64,000 nt of DNA from JAYWGN01 sp043778255 (lineage in GTDB: Bacteria; Bacteroidota; Bacteroidia; Chitinophagales; Chitinophagaceae): NCBI GenBank assembly GCA_043778255.1, contig JAYWGN010000008.1, positions 1 through 64,000 on the forward strand, read 5' to 3'. This document shows positions 37,400 to 44,857 of the stretch, piece after piece. A model generated the notes under the pieces. The model did no database searches. It was given only the letters and a program-made list of their open reading frames with translations, and was not told where the DNA came from. Both the position numbers and the translations under genes were made by a program. Within the stretch, counting starts at the first letter, position 1. The number at the start of each line of letters is the position of its first letter.

Positions 37400-38131
37400 A
37401 TGAAAAGTGTAATTTTAGTAATTGTAATATTAATTTTTTATAACAACCTTACTTCTCAGAGTAATCAAGATTTTGAAAATTTTTCTTTATTACCTAAAAA
37501 CCAAAAGGAATTTCCTGTTGATTATAAAATTTTATTACCAACTCTGGAGTTTACAAAATGGGATGATGATTATGATAAGTATATTAAGTATTTGACACCT
37601 GAGTTACGTAAAACACAAATAGGGTTGACTTATACAGAAAAAGGTATTTATACAATAGTAACTAAAAATTCAATAATTCCACATGCACAACTTGACACAG
37701 CAACAATAATTAAAAATACAAATGATTTGAAAGGTATTTGGCGAATGATAACTTTTAGAACAATAAAATTCAATGATTCAGTTAACATATTAGCTAACAA
37801 GTACTACAGATTACCAAGTGAAATACTATATGATAAAAGTAAAGATGATGCGTTTATTGTAATATCAAATACCCATTTTAGTATATATGCAAAAGAAATT
37901 GGAAATGATAAGTTTAAAAAAAGAAGTAGTTCAAAATATAATCTAGCAAATGAAAGATACATAATGCTTTATAAATTATTTAAAGCTAGTGCGGGTGTTT
38001 CTCAAATTGGAATTGACGAAAATGGTTATTTGATTATTAATTATCCTAAAGTTATAGAGTATAGCATAAAGGATAAATACATATCATACTACACAATAAT
38101 TGATCAATACATTTTAGAAAAAATAAAATGA
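37400..38131 (+). CDS. hypothetical secreted protein, possibly lipocalin-like
   Basis: A 243-residue protein with a signal peptide (MKSVILVIVILIFYNNLTSQ). The mature region is rich in Lys, Asn, Ile and Tyr. LKGIWRMITFRTIKF near 114-128 recalls the G-x-W opening of lipocalin-like domains, but the rest is not decisive. The gene begins 59 bp after the DUF4143 ATPase gene and ends 22 bp before a perfect 30-bp palindrome that may terminate its transcript. It is more AT-rich than its core-gene neighbours, in line with the view that 36.0-38.5 kb is inserted DNA. Function unknown. Confidence 0.6.
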   Translation: MKSVILVIVILIFYNNLTSQSNQDFENFSLLPKNQKEFPVDYKILLPTLEFTKWDDDYDKYIKYLTPELRKTQIGLTYTEKGIYTIVTKNSIIPHAQLDTATIIKNTNDLKGIWRMITFRTIKFNDSVNILANKYYRLPSEILYDKSKDDAFIVISNTHFSIYAKEIGNDKFKKRSSSKYNLANERYIMLYKLFKASAGVSQIGIDENGYLIINYPKVIEYSIKDKYISYYTIIDQYILEKIK

Positions 38132-38153
38132 AATTAACAACAACCTTACACAA

Positions 38154-38183
38154 CACTTAAATTTATTTAAATAAATTTAAGTG
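38154..38183. repeat. perfect 30-bp palindrome
   Basis: CACTTAAATTTATTT (38154-38168) is followed directly by its exact reverse complement. It could form a 12- to 13-bp RNA stem after the gene ending at 38131, or be a protein-binding site. No T-run follows, so simple intrinsic termination is not the best reading. Confidence 0.8.
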
Positions 38184-38248
38184 GTTAGTTTTTAATATAA
38201 TGTAATAAAAAAATTAAACTTAAACTCGAATCTACGGTTATTAGCATA

Positions 38249-38468
38249 ATGAAAAAGTGAAAGTGATAAATGTAAAAGAAGCAGATGATAAACTAAAATT
38301 GGTTAAGAATTATTAATTAGTTTAGGATCTAGAGTGCAAGATAAAAAAGTAAGCAATAAACCTAAAATTGGACGTAAGTCGACAAGTCCTACTTTTTTGT
38401 TTGGTAAATATCCTAATTTTTCACTTAATCCAACTAATTATAGAGAGAACTTATGGAAAAAAAATTAA
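38249..38468 (+). pseudogene. decayed small antitoxin-like gene
   Basis: Reading ATG at 38249 with two frame changes (near 38257 and near 38306) gives one plausible protein of about 70 residues: VKVINVKEADDKLKLVK, then LLISLGSRVQDKKV, then PTFLFGKYPNFSLNPTNYRE and a stop at 38466-38468. The longest intact piece is GTG at 38334 to 38468, 44 codons. The layout (short basic-acidic helix, then a proline-rich tail) recalls small antitoxins of type II systems, but no named family was recognised and no toxin gene follows. The rest of the 38132-38572 gap holds only the palindrome and AT-rich sequence. Confidence 0.35.
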
Positions 38469-38572
38469 GAATTGAATACCAATTTTTTTTACTAAAAGAA
38501 AAAATTCCTAGTTGTATAACTTACTAAAAGTTGATTTCCTAAAATAGAGATAATAAAACAATTAAATAAAAC

Positions 38573-40096
38573 ATGACCCAACCAACTATAAAAACACTAG
38601 GCGAATTAAAAGCAAGTGGCTACCAACCCAAAAGCATTAAAGAAGAAATTAGGCAAAACCTTATTAAAAAATTAGAGCAAAAACAAATTACATTTCCTGG
38701 TGTATTTGGATACGATGATACGGTAATACCAGAAGTGGAACGAGCCATATTGAGCAAACATAATATGCTTTTTCTTGGCTTACGAGGCCAAGCAAAAACA
38801 CGTATGGCTAGGCAAATGGTAAACCTGTTAGATGCTTACGTACCCTACGTTACAGGTAGCGAAATAAACGACGACCCTTACCAACCTATAAGCAAATATG
38901 CTAGAGATATAGTAGCCACACAAGGCGATGCTACACCCATAAGTTGGTTGGCAAGTGCCGATAGATATGGTGAAAAGTTGGCCACACCCGATGTAAGTGT
39001 AGCCGACCTTATAGGCGATATAGACCCTATAAAAGCAGCAAATTTAAAGCTAAGTTTTGCCGATGAGCAAGTACTGCACTATGGCATTATACCCCGTAGT
39101 AACCGTTGCATATTTGTAATTAATGAACTGCCCGATTTGCAAGCCCGTATACAAGTATCGTTATTTAATATACTAGAAGAAGGCGATATACAAATTAGAG
39201 GATTCAAACTACGTATGCCATTGGATGTACTATTTGTATTTACCGCCAACCCCGAGGATTATACCAACCGTGGCAGCATAGTAACCCCACTTAAAGATAG
39301 AATACAAAGCCAAATACTTACCCACTACCCTAAAGATATTGAAACGGCACTAAGCATTACTGAGCAAGAGGCACATTTTAGCGAAGCTCAAAAAACTAAA
39401 GTACAAATAAGTGATGTAGTAAAACGACTAATAGAGCAGGTAGCAATAGAGGCTCGTAATAATGAACTGGTTGATAAAAAAAGTGGGGTGAGTGCAAGGC
39501 TTACCATATCGGCATTTGAAAATGCCATAAGTGCTGCCGAACGAAGAGGCATTATTAATAATGAAAAAAATACGTTGGTTTGGATTAGTGATCTTATAGG
39601 TATAATACCCTCTATTACAGGCAAAATAGAATTGGTATATGAGGGTGAACAAGAAGGACCATATCAAGTAGCTATACTGCTGCTTAATAAAGCTATACGT
39701 ACACTATTTGGCCAATACTTCCCCGACCCCGATAAGCTAAAAAAACGAAGGAGTACTAATAAAAAATCACCTGAAATAAAGGAAGAACCGAGCCCGTATA
39801 TGCCTATTAGCAAATGGTTTGATGGTGGTAATACCATTAATTTATTTGCAGATATAAGCGATAAAGATAGGCTAATGGAACTGTACCGAGTGGAGGGATT
39901 ACATAACTTAGTAAAGCAATATTACAAGGGTGCTAATGATAAAGAAAATGCTTTGCTTATGGAATTTGTGTTACATGGTTTGGCTGCTTATAGCTTAATA
40001 AATAAAAATATGGTAGAGGGCAAAATAGAATTTAAAGACCTTATGGGTAGTATGCTTAATATGGATTTTGGAAAGCAGGAAGATGAGGATTATTGA
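38573..40096 (+). CDS. MoxR/Mg-chelatase-like AAA+ ATPase
   Basis: The 507-residue protein is an AAA+ ATPase of the MoxR/ChlI type. Walker A is GLRGQAKT at 69-76, with Ala before the Lys as is usual in MoxR proteins; the Walker B equivalent is CIFVINELPDL at 179-189, with Asn-Glu in place of Asp-Glu; the sensor-1 segment is FVFTANPEDYTNRG near 222-235. The C-terminal third is helical. In Bacteroidota this protein normally lies beside a VWA protein, here found 2.5 kb upstream at 34933-36027. The pair likely forms an ATP-driven remodelling complex of unknown target. The gene has its own AT-rich leader and no overlap with neighbours. Confidence 0.87.
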   Translation: MTQPTIKTLGELKASGYQPKSIKEEIRQNLIKKLEQKQITFPGVFGYDDTVIPEVERAILSKHNMLFLGLRGQAKTRMARQMVNLLDAYVPYVTGSEINDDPYQPISKYARDIVATQGDATPISWLASADRYGEKLATPDVSVADLIGDIDPIKAANLKLSFADEQVLHYGIIPRSNRCIFVINELPDLQARIQVSLFNILEEGDIQIRGFKLRMPLDVLFVFTANPEDYTNRGSIVTPLKDRIQSQILTHYPKDIETALSITEQEAHFSEAQKTKVQISDVVKRLIEQVAIEARNNELVDKKSGVSARLTISAFENAISAAERRGIINNEKNTLVWISDLIGIIPSITGKIELVYEGEQEGPYQVAILLLNKAIRTLFGQYFPDPDKLKKRRSTNKKSPEIKEEPSPYMPISKWFDGGNTINLFADISDKDRLMELYRVEGLHNLVKQYYKGANDKENALLMEFVLHGLAAYSLINKNMVEGKIEFKDLMGSMLNMDFGKQEDEDY

Positions 40097-40165
40097 CAAT
40101 TAAATTACAACTAAAAAATGTATATTACGATTAAATACGTGTTATATATTGCTTAACTTTACAAT

Positions 40166-41044
40166 ATGATAAAACACCTATTAATAACGGCTATAATTAT
40201 TTTAACATTACAATCTTGCTACAAATCAAAAGTAGTGGATTTAACACCTCAACCGAATACTCTTACAAATACAGTAGCCGATAGTATTTATTTAAGTAAA
40301 GTTGAAACAGTGATATACGATAATGCCACAAATGCACTTACTGACTCTAGTACTTATTTTTTTACTTACGATAATTTAAAAAGGGTGACAAAATATGGAG
40401 GGATTGATTACAATGTATCCCCACTACCTAATTACGTTTATTTTTTCTATAATGGTAGTAACGTTAATCCTTATAAGGATAGTATAAATGCAGTTACAGA
40501 TATTTATATACATTATTACAATTATAATGCAGCAAATAAACTTACTTATGATTCTTTCATTAGTAAGGATTTAAGTGGAGTAAATATGCAAACTTTAATT
40601 TATAAATACAGTTATAGTGGTAATAAAATTTATAATCAAACAAGTACATCTTCGGCTAGTTACAACACTTTAGATACCGCTACATTGGATGCAAATGGAA
40701 ATATTATTGACCAATTGAGGTGGGTAGGATATCTGCCTCCTGTTAGTCCAGCTAAAGTATATGTAATGAATTACAATTATGACACTAAAAAAAATCCGTA
40801 TTTGAATGTTAATGTACGAAATACTTCAATTTTTATGTCAGATGGAATTTTATCGTCTTCTGCTATTACCCCAAATAATACACTTAGCGGTAGTATGATT
40901 GATTATAGTGGAGTAGTACCTACTAACGCTACTTTAAATGTAACTTTAACTTACAATGCAAATAATTATCCAAAGCAATTAACCGAAATAGAAACTTCCA
41001 ATAATGCAAAAACTGTATATAAATACAGTTACATAGCATTATAA
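40166..41044 (+). CDS. hypothetical lipoprotein with YD-like strands
   Basis: A 292-residue lipoprotein (signal MIKHLLITAIIILTLQSC, acylated Cys18). The mature part is Tyr/Asn/Thr-rich with strands such as YFFTYDNLKRVTKYGG (about 63-78) and TYNANNYPKQLTEIET near the end, resembling DUF4595-type or YD-like beta repeats in Bacteroidota lipoproteins. No catalytic motif. It follows the AAA+ gene by 69 bp. Likely surface- or periplasm-facing; function unknown. Confidence 0.7.
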   Translation: MIKHLLITAIIILTLQSCYKSKVVDLTPQPNTLTNTVADSIYLSKVETVIYDNATNALTDSSTYFFTYDNLKRVTKYGGIDYNVSPLPNYVYFFYNGSNVNPYKDSINAVTDIYIHYYNYNAANKLTYDSFISKDLSGVNMQTLIYKYSYSGNKIYNQTSTSSASYNTLDTATLDANGNIIDQLRWVGYLPPVSPAKVYVMNYNYDTKKNPYLNVNVRNTSIFMSDGILSSSAITPNNTLSGSMIDYSGVVPTNATLNVTLTYNANNYPKQLTEIETSNNAKTVYKYSYIAL

Positions 41045-41112
41045 TTTATTTTAAATAAAACTATCCAACCTATTTATTTTGTGTGTCGTCTTACTCATAC
41101 AAAATAAATAAA

Positions 41113-41792
41113 ATGAAATTTATAGCCTTTTTAATTACAATTTGTTGCATACAAAATGCTGTTTTTGCTCAGCAAAAAAATAAGGTTACAAAGGTTAATA
41201 ATTTGCAATACGGTATTGTATTTGGCTTTAATAAAAACTGTACAAAATTTGTTGAAAACAATTGGCGTTCAACAATTGGTGGCGATAGTTTATATAAATT
41301 TGATAGTAAACAGAAGCTTGGCTTCTCTATGGGCTTTATGGGGGTAGTAGGCAATTGTTGGGCAAAGTAAAGTTTAATGTAATTACTTTACTCAGTTTTA
41401 ATAGTACAAATTTAGCCTACACTTACCCCAACAACAAAATAATATTTCCATTAAATAAAATTGCTATTGAAATGCCTTTGCAACTTAGTTATACACTAGG
41501 CAATAACCCTAATTCTACATATTTAACAGTAGCAGTTGCTCCAAAGTATAACCTAGCTGCAACTAAAAAAGAAAATATAATTCAATCAGAAAAACTGGAT
41601 TGCAGTATTAATTATGGTATAGGTTATGCAATTAAATTTAGAGATTTTACAAGTAATATTGAGCTACAATATCAAAATGGAATAACTAACACGTTAAAAA
41701 AATCATATGAAACTAAAAGTGACATTTTTAGTAAAATAAAGGCAAATTACATAACTGCAAGTATAATACTTTTGGGTAATAAAAAAGGGTAA
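41113..41792 (+). pseudogene. frameshifted outer-membrane beta-barrel gene (PorT-like family)
   Basis: Two overlapping frames make one protein. From ATG 41113 a signal peptide (MKFIAFLITICCIQNAVFAQ) and LQYGIVFGFNKN … KLGFSMGFMG are read; this frame stops at 41368-41370. In the -1 frame LLGKVKFNVITLLSFNSTNLA continues to 41792 with the alternating pattern of beta strands, ending ITASIILLG. Adding one G to the G-run 41340-41344 joins them (…GFMGGSRQLLGKVKF…). The result, about 226 residues, resembles the small outer-membrane barrels of the PorT/OMP_b-brl family. It is either a real single-base deletion, a phase-variable homopolymer, or a sequencing error. It converges on pdhB with a 16-bp gap. 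Confidence 0.75.
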
Positions 41793-41808
41793 TTGTATTT
41801 TTTTAATT

Positions 41809-42792
41809 TTATTTCACCGCATACATTACCTCTTTTATCAACTTAACTGTACGTTCTACATTGGGTAGGTAAGCCGCTACAAGGTTGGGTGCATAGTGCA
41901 TTGGTGCATCGGCACTTGTTATACGCCTAATAGGAGCATCCAAATAATCGAACCCCTCTTTTTGTATGCGGTAAGCTATTTCGCTACTTACACCACACAT
42001 GGGCCATTGCTCTTCTACTATTACTAATCGGTTGGTTTTTTTAACACTTGTAAGTATAGTTAACCAATCTAATGGGCGTATAGTACGTAGGTCAATTACT
42101 TCGGCACTTATACCTTCTTTTGCTAACTCAACAGCTGCATCAAGTGCTACTTTCATCATTTTATTAAAGCTTACAATAGTTACATCAGTACCTTCTCTTA
42201 CTACTTTTGCAACACCAATTGGTATTATATATTCTTCCTCTGGCACATCGCCTTTTTCGCCATACATTAATTCACTTTCCATAAATACAACTGGGTCATC
42301 ATCACGTATAGCTGCTTTCAACAATCCCTTGGCATCATAAGGGTTGCTTACACTTATTACTTTAAGCCCTGGTATATTGGCATAGTAGCTTTCAAATGCA
42401 GTGCTATGTTGAGCACCTAATTGCCCTGCACTACCGTTAGCACCTCTAAATACAATGGGGCAACCAACCTGCCCACCACTCATGGCCAACATTTTACTAG
42501 CAGTATTAAGTATTTGATCCATACATAGTACGGCAAAATTCCAAGTCATAAATTCAACAATTGGTCTCAATCCATTTTGTGCAGCACCCACAGCAATTGC
42601 AGTAAAGCCAAGCTCAGCAATAGGTGTATCAATTACACGTTTTTCGCCAAACTCATCAAGCATACCTTGGCTTACTTTGTAAGCACCATTGTATTCGGCT
42701 ACTTCTTCGCCCATTAAAAAAACGTTTTCATCCCTACGCATTTCTTCACTCATTGCTTCACGTAAGGCTTCTCTAAATGCTATTTGACGCAT
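41809..42792 (-). CDS. pdhB: pyruvate dehydrogenase E1 component subunit beta
   Basis: The beta subunit of the thiamin-diphosphate-dependent 2-oxoacid dehydrogenase E1, which with PdhA decarboxylates pyruvate and transfers acetyl to E2 lipoyl groups. The 327-residue protein shows the family start (IAFREALREAMSEEMRRDEN), GEEVAEYNGAYKVSQGM with its ThDP glutamate near 28-29, DTPIAELGF, and the C-terminal transketolase domain (VDLRTIRPLD, VVEEQWPMCG). Branched-chain or acetoin-type E1 beta are close alternatives; the PdhB call rests on overall sequence. PdhA is not adjacent. The paaE-like gene lies 91 bp upstream on the same strand. Confidence 0.9.
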   Translation of the reverse strand: MRQIAFREALREAMSEEMRRDENVFLMGEEVAEYNGAYKVSQGMLDEFGEKRVIDTPIAELGFTAIAVGAAQNGLRPIVEFMTWNFAVLCMDQILNTASKMLAMSGGQVGCPIVFRGANGSAGQLGAQHSTAFESYYANIPGLKVISVSNPYDAKGLLKAAIRDDDPVVFMESELMYGEKGDVPEEEYIIPIGVAKVVREGTDVTIVSFNKMMKVALDAAVELAKEGISAEVIDLRTIRPLDWLTILTSVKKTNRLVIVEEQWPMCGVSSEIAYRIQKEGFDYLDAPIRRITSADAPMHYAPNLVAAYLPNVERTVKLIKEVMYAVK

Positions 42793-42883
42793 ATTATATT
42801 TTTTTGTAAATGCAAATTTATCTTATATGCCTCACAATGCAAAATGAATTTGTAACACCAGTACTTAGCCGAAAATTGTACAT

Positions 42884-43957
42884 TTAATTAGCATCAAAAT
42901 CAATACTTACATCAGGTGTAATAGGGTGTGCTTGGCAAGTTAATATATAGCCCTGTTCTAGTTCTTCATCCTCTAAGGCATAGTTAACATCCATCGTTAC
43001 TTTGCCACTTATTAATTTTGCTTTGCAGGTACAGCACATACCGCCCTTGCAGGCATACGGCAAGTCAGCCCCTTGCTGCATAGCTTCATCTAATATACTA
43101 TTGCCATTAGTGGCTAGTTTAAATGTGGTTGTTCTACCATCAAGTTTTAAACTAATAGTGCTTTTTGCAATTGCATTATCAGTTAGTGTAGTAGCAATTA
43201 TGGGCAGTTTTGGAGTACTACTAGCAAATAATTCAAAGTGTATTTTTTTGGGTGAAATGCAGTTGTCAACTAAAAATTTTTTGGTATCCAATATCATATT
43301 TTCTGGCCCACATATATAATATTCGTCTATGTTATTATAATCAATTATTTTTTTAAAGCTAGTAAGTTTATCCGTATCTATTCTACCATATAACAATGGA
43401 ATATCTGTTTTTTCACGGCTTAGTAGTTGTATAATTGTTAGCCTTGCTACAAATTTATTTTTAAGTGCTTCCAAGGCTTCAAAAAACATAATACTACTCC
43501 TAGTTTTGTTGCTGTATAGTAGGGTAAATGTGCTTTTTGGTTCGGCCAGTAAGGTAGTTTTTATTATACTCAATATGGGTGTAATACCGCTACCACAGGC
43601 TATTGCCACATATTTTTTTTGTTGTAATTGGTGTAGTGGAGTATTAAATTTTCCGTTGGGTGGCATTACTTGTAAGGTATCGCCTTTTTTGAGTACATCG
43701 TTAGCGTAAGTGCTAAATATACCTTGTGTTACTTTTTTAATAGCCACACTCATATTTTTATCAAATGGGCTGCTACATATACTGTAGCTACGCCTCACAT
43801 CTTGTCCATTAATGGTAGCACGTAAAGTTAAGTATTGGCCGTGTAGGTATTCAAAAGTATGGCTTAGTTCTTTAGGTAAGTCAAATGTAATTACAACACT
43901 CTCGTTTGTTTCTTTTTCTATTTTTTTTACAGCCAAGGTATAAAAATTTGTAGCCAT
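42884..43957 (-). CDS. PaaE-like 2Fe-2S flavin reductase
   Basis: The 357-residue protein carries electrons from NAD(P)H through FAD to a 2Fe-2S cluster. Domains: FAD-binding barrel with RRSYSICSSP (about 55-64), NAD-binding domain with ACGSGITPILSIIKT (about 120-134), and a C-terminal plant-type ferredoxin domain with CKGGMCCTC and a fourth Cys in ILTCQ. This order is that of PaaE, the reductase of phenylacetyl-CoA epoxidase, and of hydroxylase reductases. No paaABCD genes lie near, so the symbol is withheld. A TetR regulator gene lies 146 bp upstream on the same strand and may control it. Confidence 0.85.
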   Translation of the reverse strand: MATNFYTLAVKKIEKETNESVVITFDLPKELSHTFEYLHGQYLTLRATINGQDVRRSYSICSSPFDKNMSVAIKKVTQGIFSTYANDVLKKGDTLQVMPPNGKFNTPLHQLQQKKYVAIACGSGITPILSIIKTTLLAEPKSTFTLLYSNKTRSSIMFFEALEALKNKFVARLTIIQLLSREKTDIPLLYGRIDTDKLTSFKKIIDYNNIDEYYICGPENMILDTKKFLVDNCISPKKIHFELFASSTPKLPIIATTLTDNAIAKSTISLKLDGRTTTFKLATNGNSILDEAMQQGADLPYACKGGMCCTCKAKLISGKVTMDVNYALEDEELEQGYILTCQAHPITPDVSIDFDAN

Positions 43958-44103
43958 TATTTTTCTAATTTTTTATCCGCCAAGGCGAATGATTATTTTA
44001 TATCATTTGTTATATCTACAAATTTCATAGTGCAAAGTTAATTGAAATACTTACAGTAAACTTTATAAAATAATTATTGTGTACACATAACTAGTGGCGT
44101 TCT

Positions 44104-44673
44104 TTATTTCAGCAACCCACTAAGCAAATGCATTACCACATTATCTTCTACCTCTATTTCATTATTTTGTTTTTTGCTAATATGCCAAAATTCTAAACCC
44201 ATAACCGCCGACAATATATTAAGTACCGCTATGTAGGGCAACATTGGTTTGAACAAACCATCGGCTATGCCTTGCTTTACTATATTTTCCAAATCCTGTA
44301 CGTAATATTTACGTTGCAATACAAATTGTGTAAGGTCAGGTTCTGCCAAGTTTTTCCAATCATGTGTCATTATATAGTAATGGTTATAATTGTTAAGCAT
44401 CAACTTTACATGAAATCTAATTATGCTTTCAACTTGTGCAGTAGGGTTTTTGGCATTTTGTTTTACATACCCCAAATGCTCATTACAAATATTTGCAATA
44501 TGAAATACCATATTTTGCAGCAAATCATTTTTCGATTTTATATGGTTATAAAGGCTTGCAGCCTCTATACCTACTGCATCGGCAATGTCCCGCATACTAG
44601 TGGCATTGTAGCCTTTAGTTCTAAATAAATCGGCCGCTATTTCGGTTATTAACTTTTTTCTGTTATTAGGCAT
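44104..44673 (-). CDS. TetR/AcrR-family transcriptional regulator
   Basis: The 189-residue protein has the TetR DNA-binding helices at about 8-50, with SMRDIADAVGIEAASLYNHI as the helix-turn-helix and SKNDLL after it, and a helical ligand-binding domain ending in a C-terminal LLSGLLK. It lies upstream of the paaE-like gene on the same strand and divergent from the Gcr-like gene, with 184 bp between the two starts. Relatives beside paa genes in Bacteroidota are thought to sense phenylacetyl-CoA or related acyl-CoAs; that is inference here. No clear palindromic operator was found by eye. Confidence 0.9.
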   Translation of the reverse strand: MPNNRKKLITEIAADLFRTKGYNATSMRDIADAVGIEAASLYNHIKSKNDLLQNMVFHIANICNEHLGYVKQNAKNPTAQVESIIRFHVKLMLNNYNHYYIMTHDWKNLAEPDLTQFVLQRKYYVQDLENIVKQGIADGLFKPMLPYIAVLNILSAVMGLEFWHISKKQNNEIEVEDNVVMHLLSGLLK

Positions 44674-44857
44674 TGTAATGCAAATTTAAACTTTTCGGTT
44701 GAGTTTATTTTTTATTTTTTTAGGGTAAATAAAGCCCCATTGTTGCTGTATTTATTTTGGTTTTCACCAAAATAATTATGTTTATTAGTACAATAAAATG
44801 ATAGAAAAAATTAACTACTTAATTACCTAAATTTATTGCAACTTTGTAATAGATACA

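Noticed and set aside
44272..44628. Plus-strand open frame of 118 codons opposite the TetR gene
   Set aside because: Antisense to a well-supported regulator; Cys/Ile/Tyr-rich translation without any recognisable pattern.
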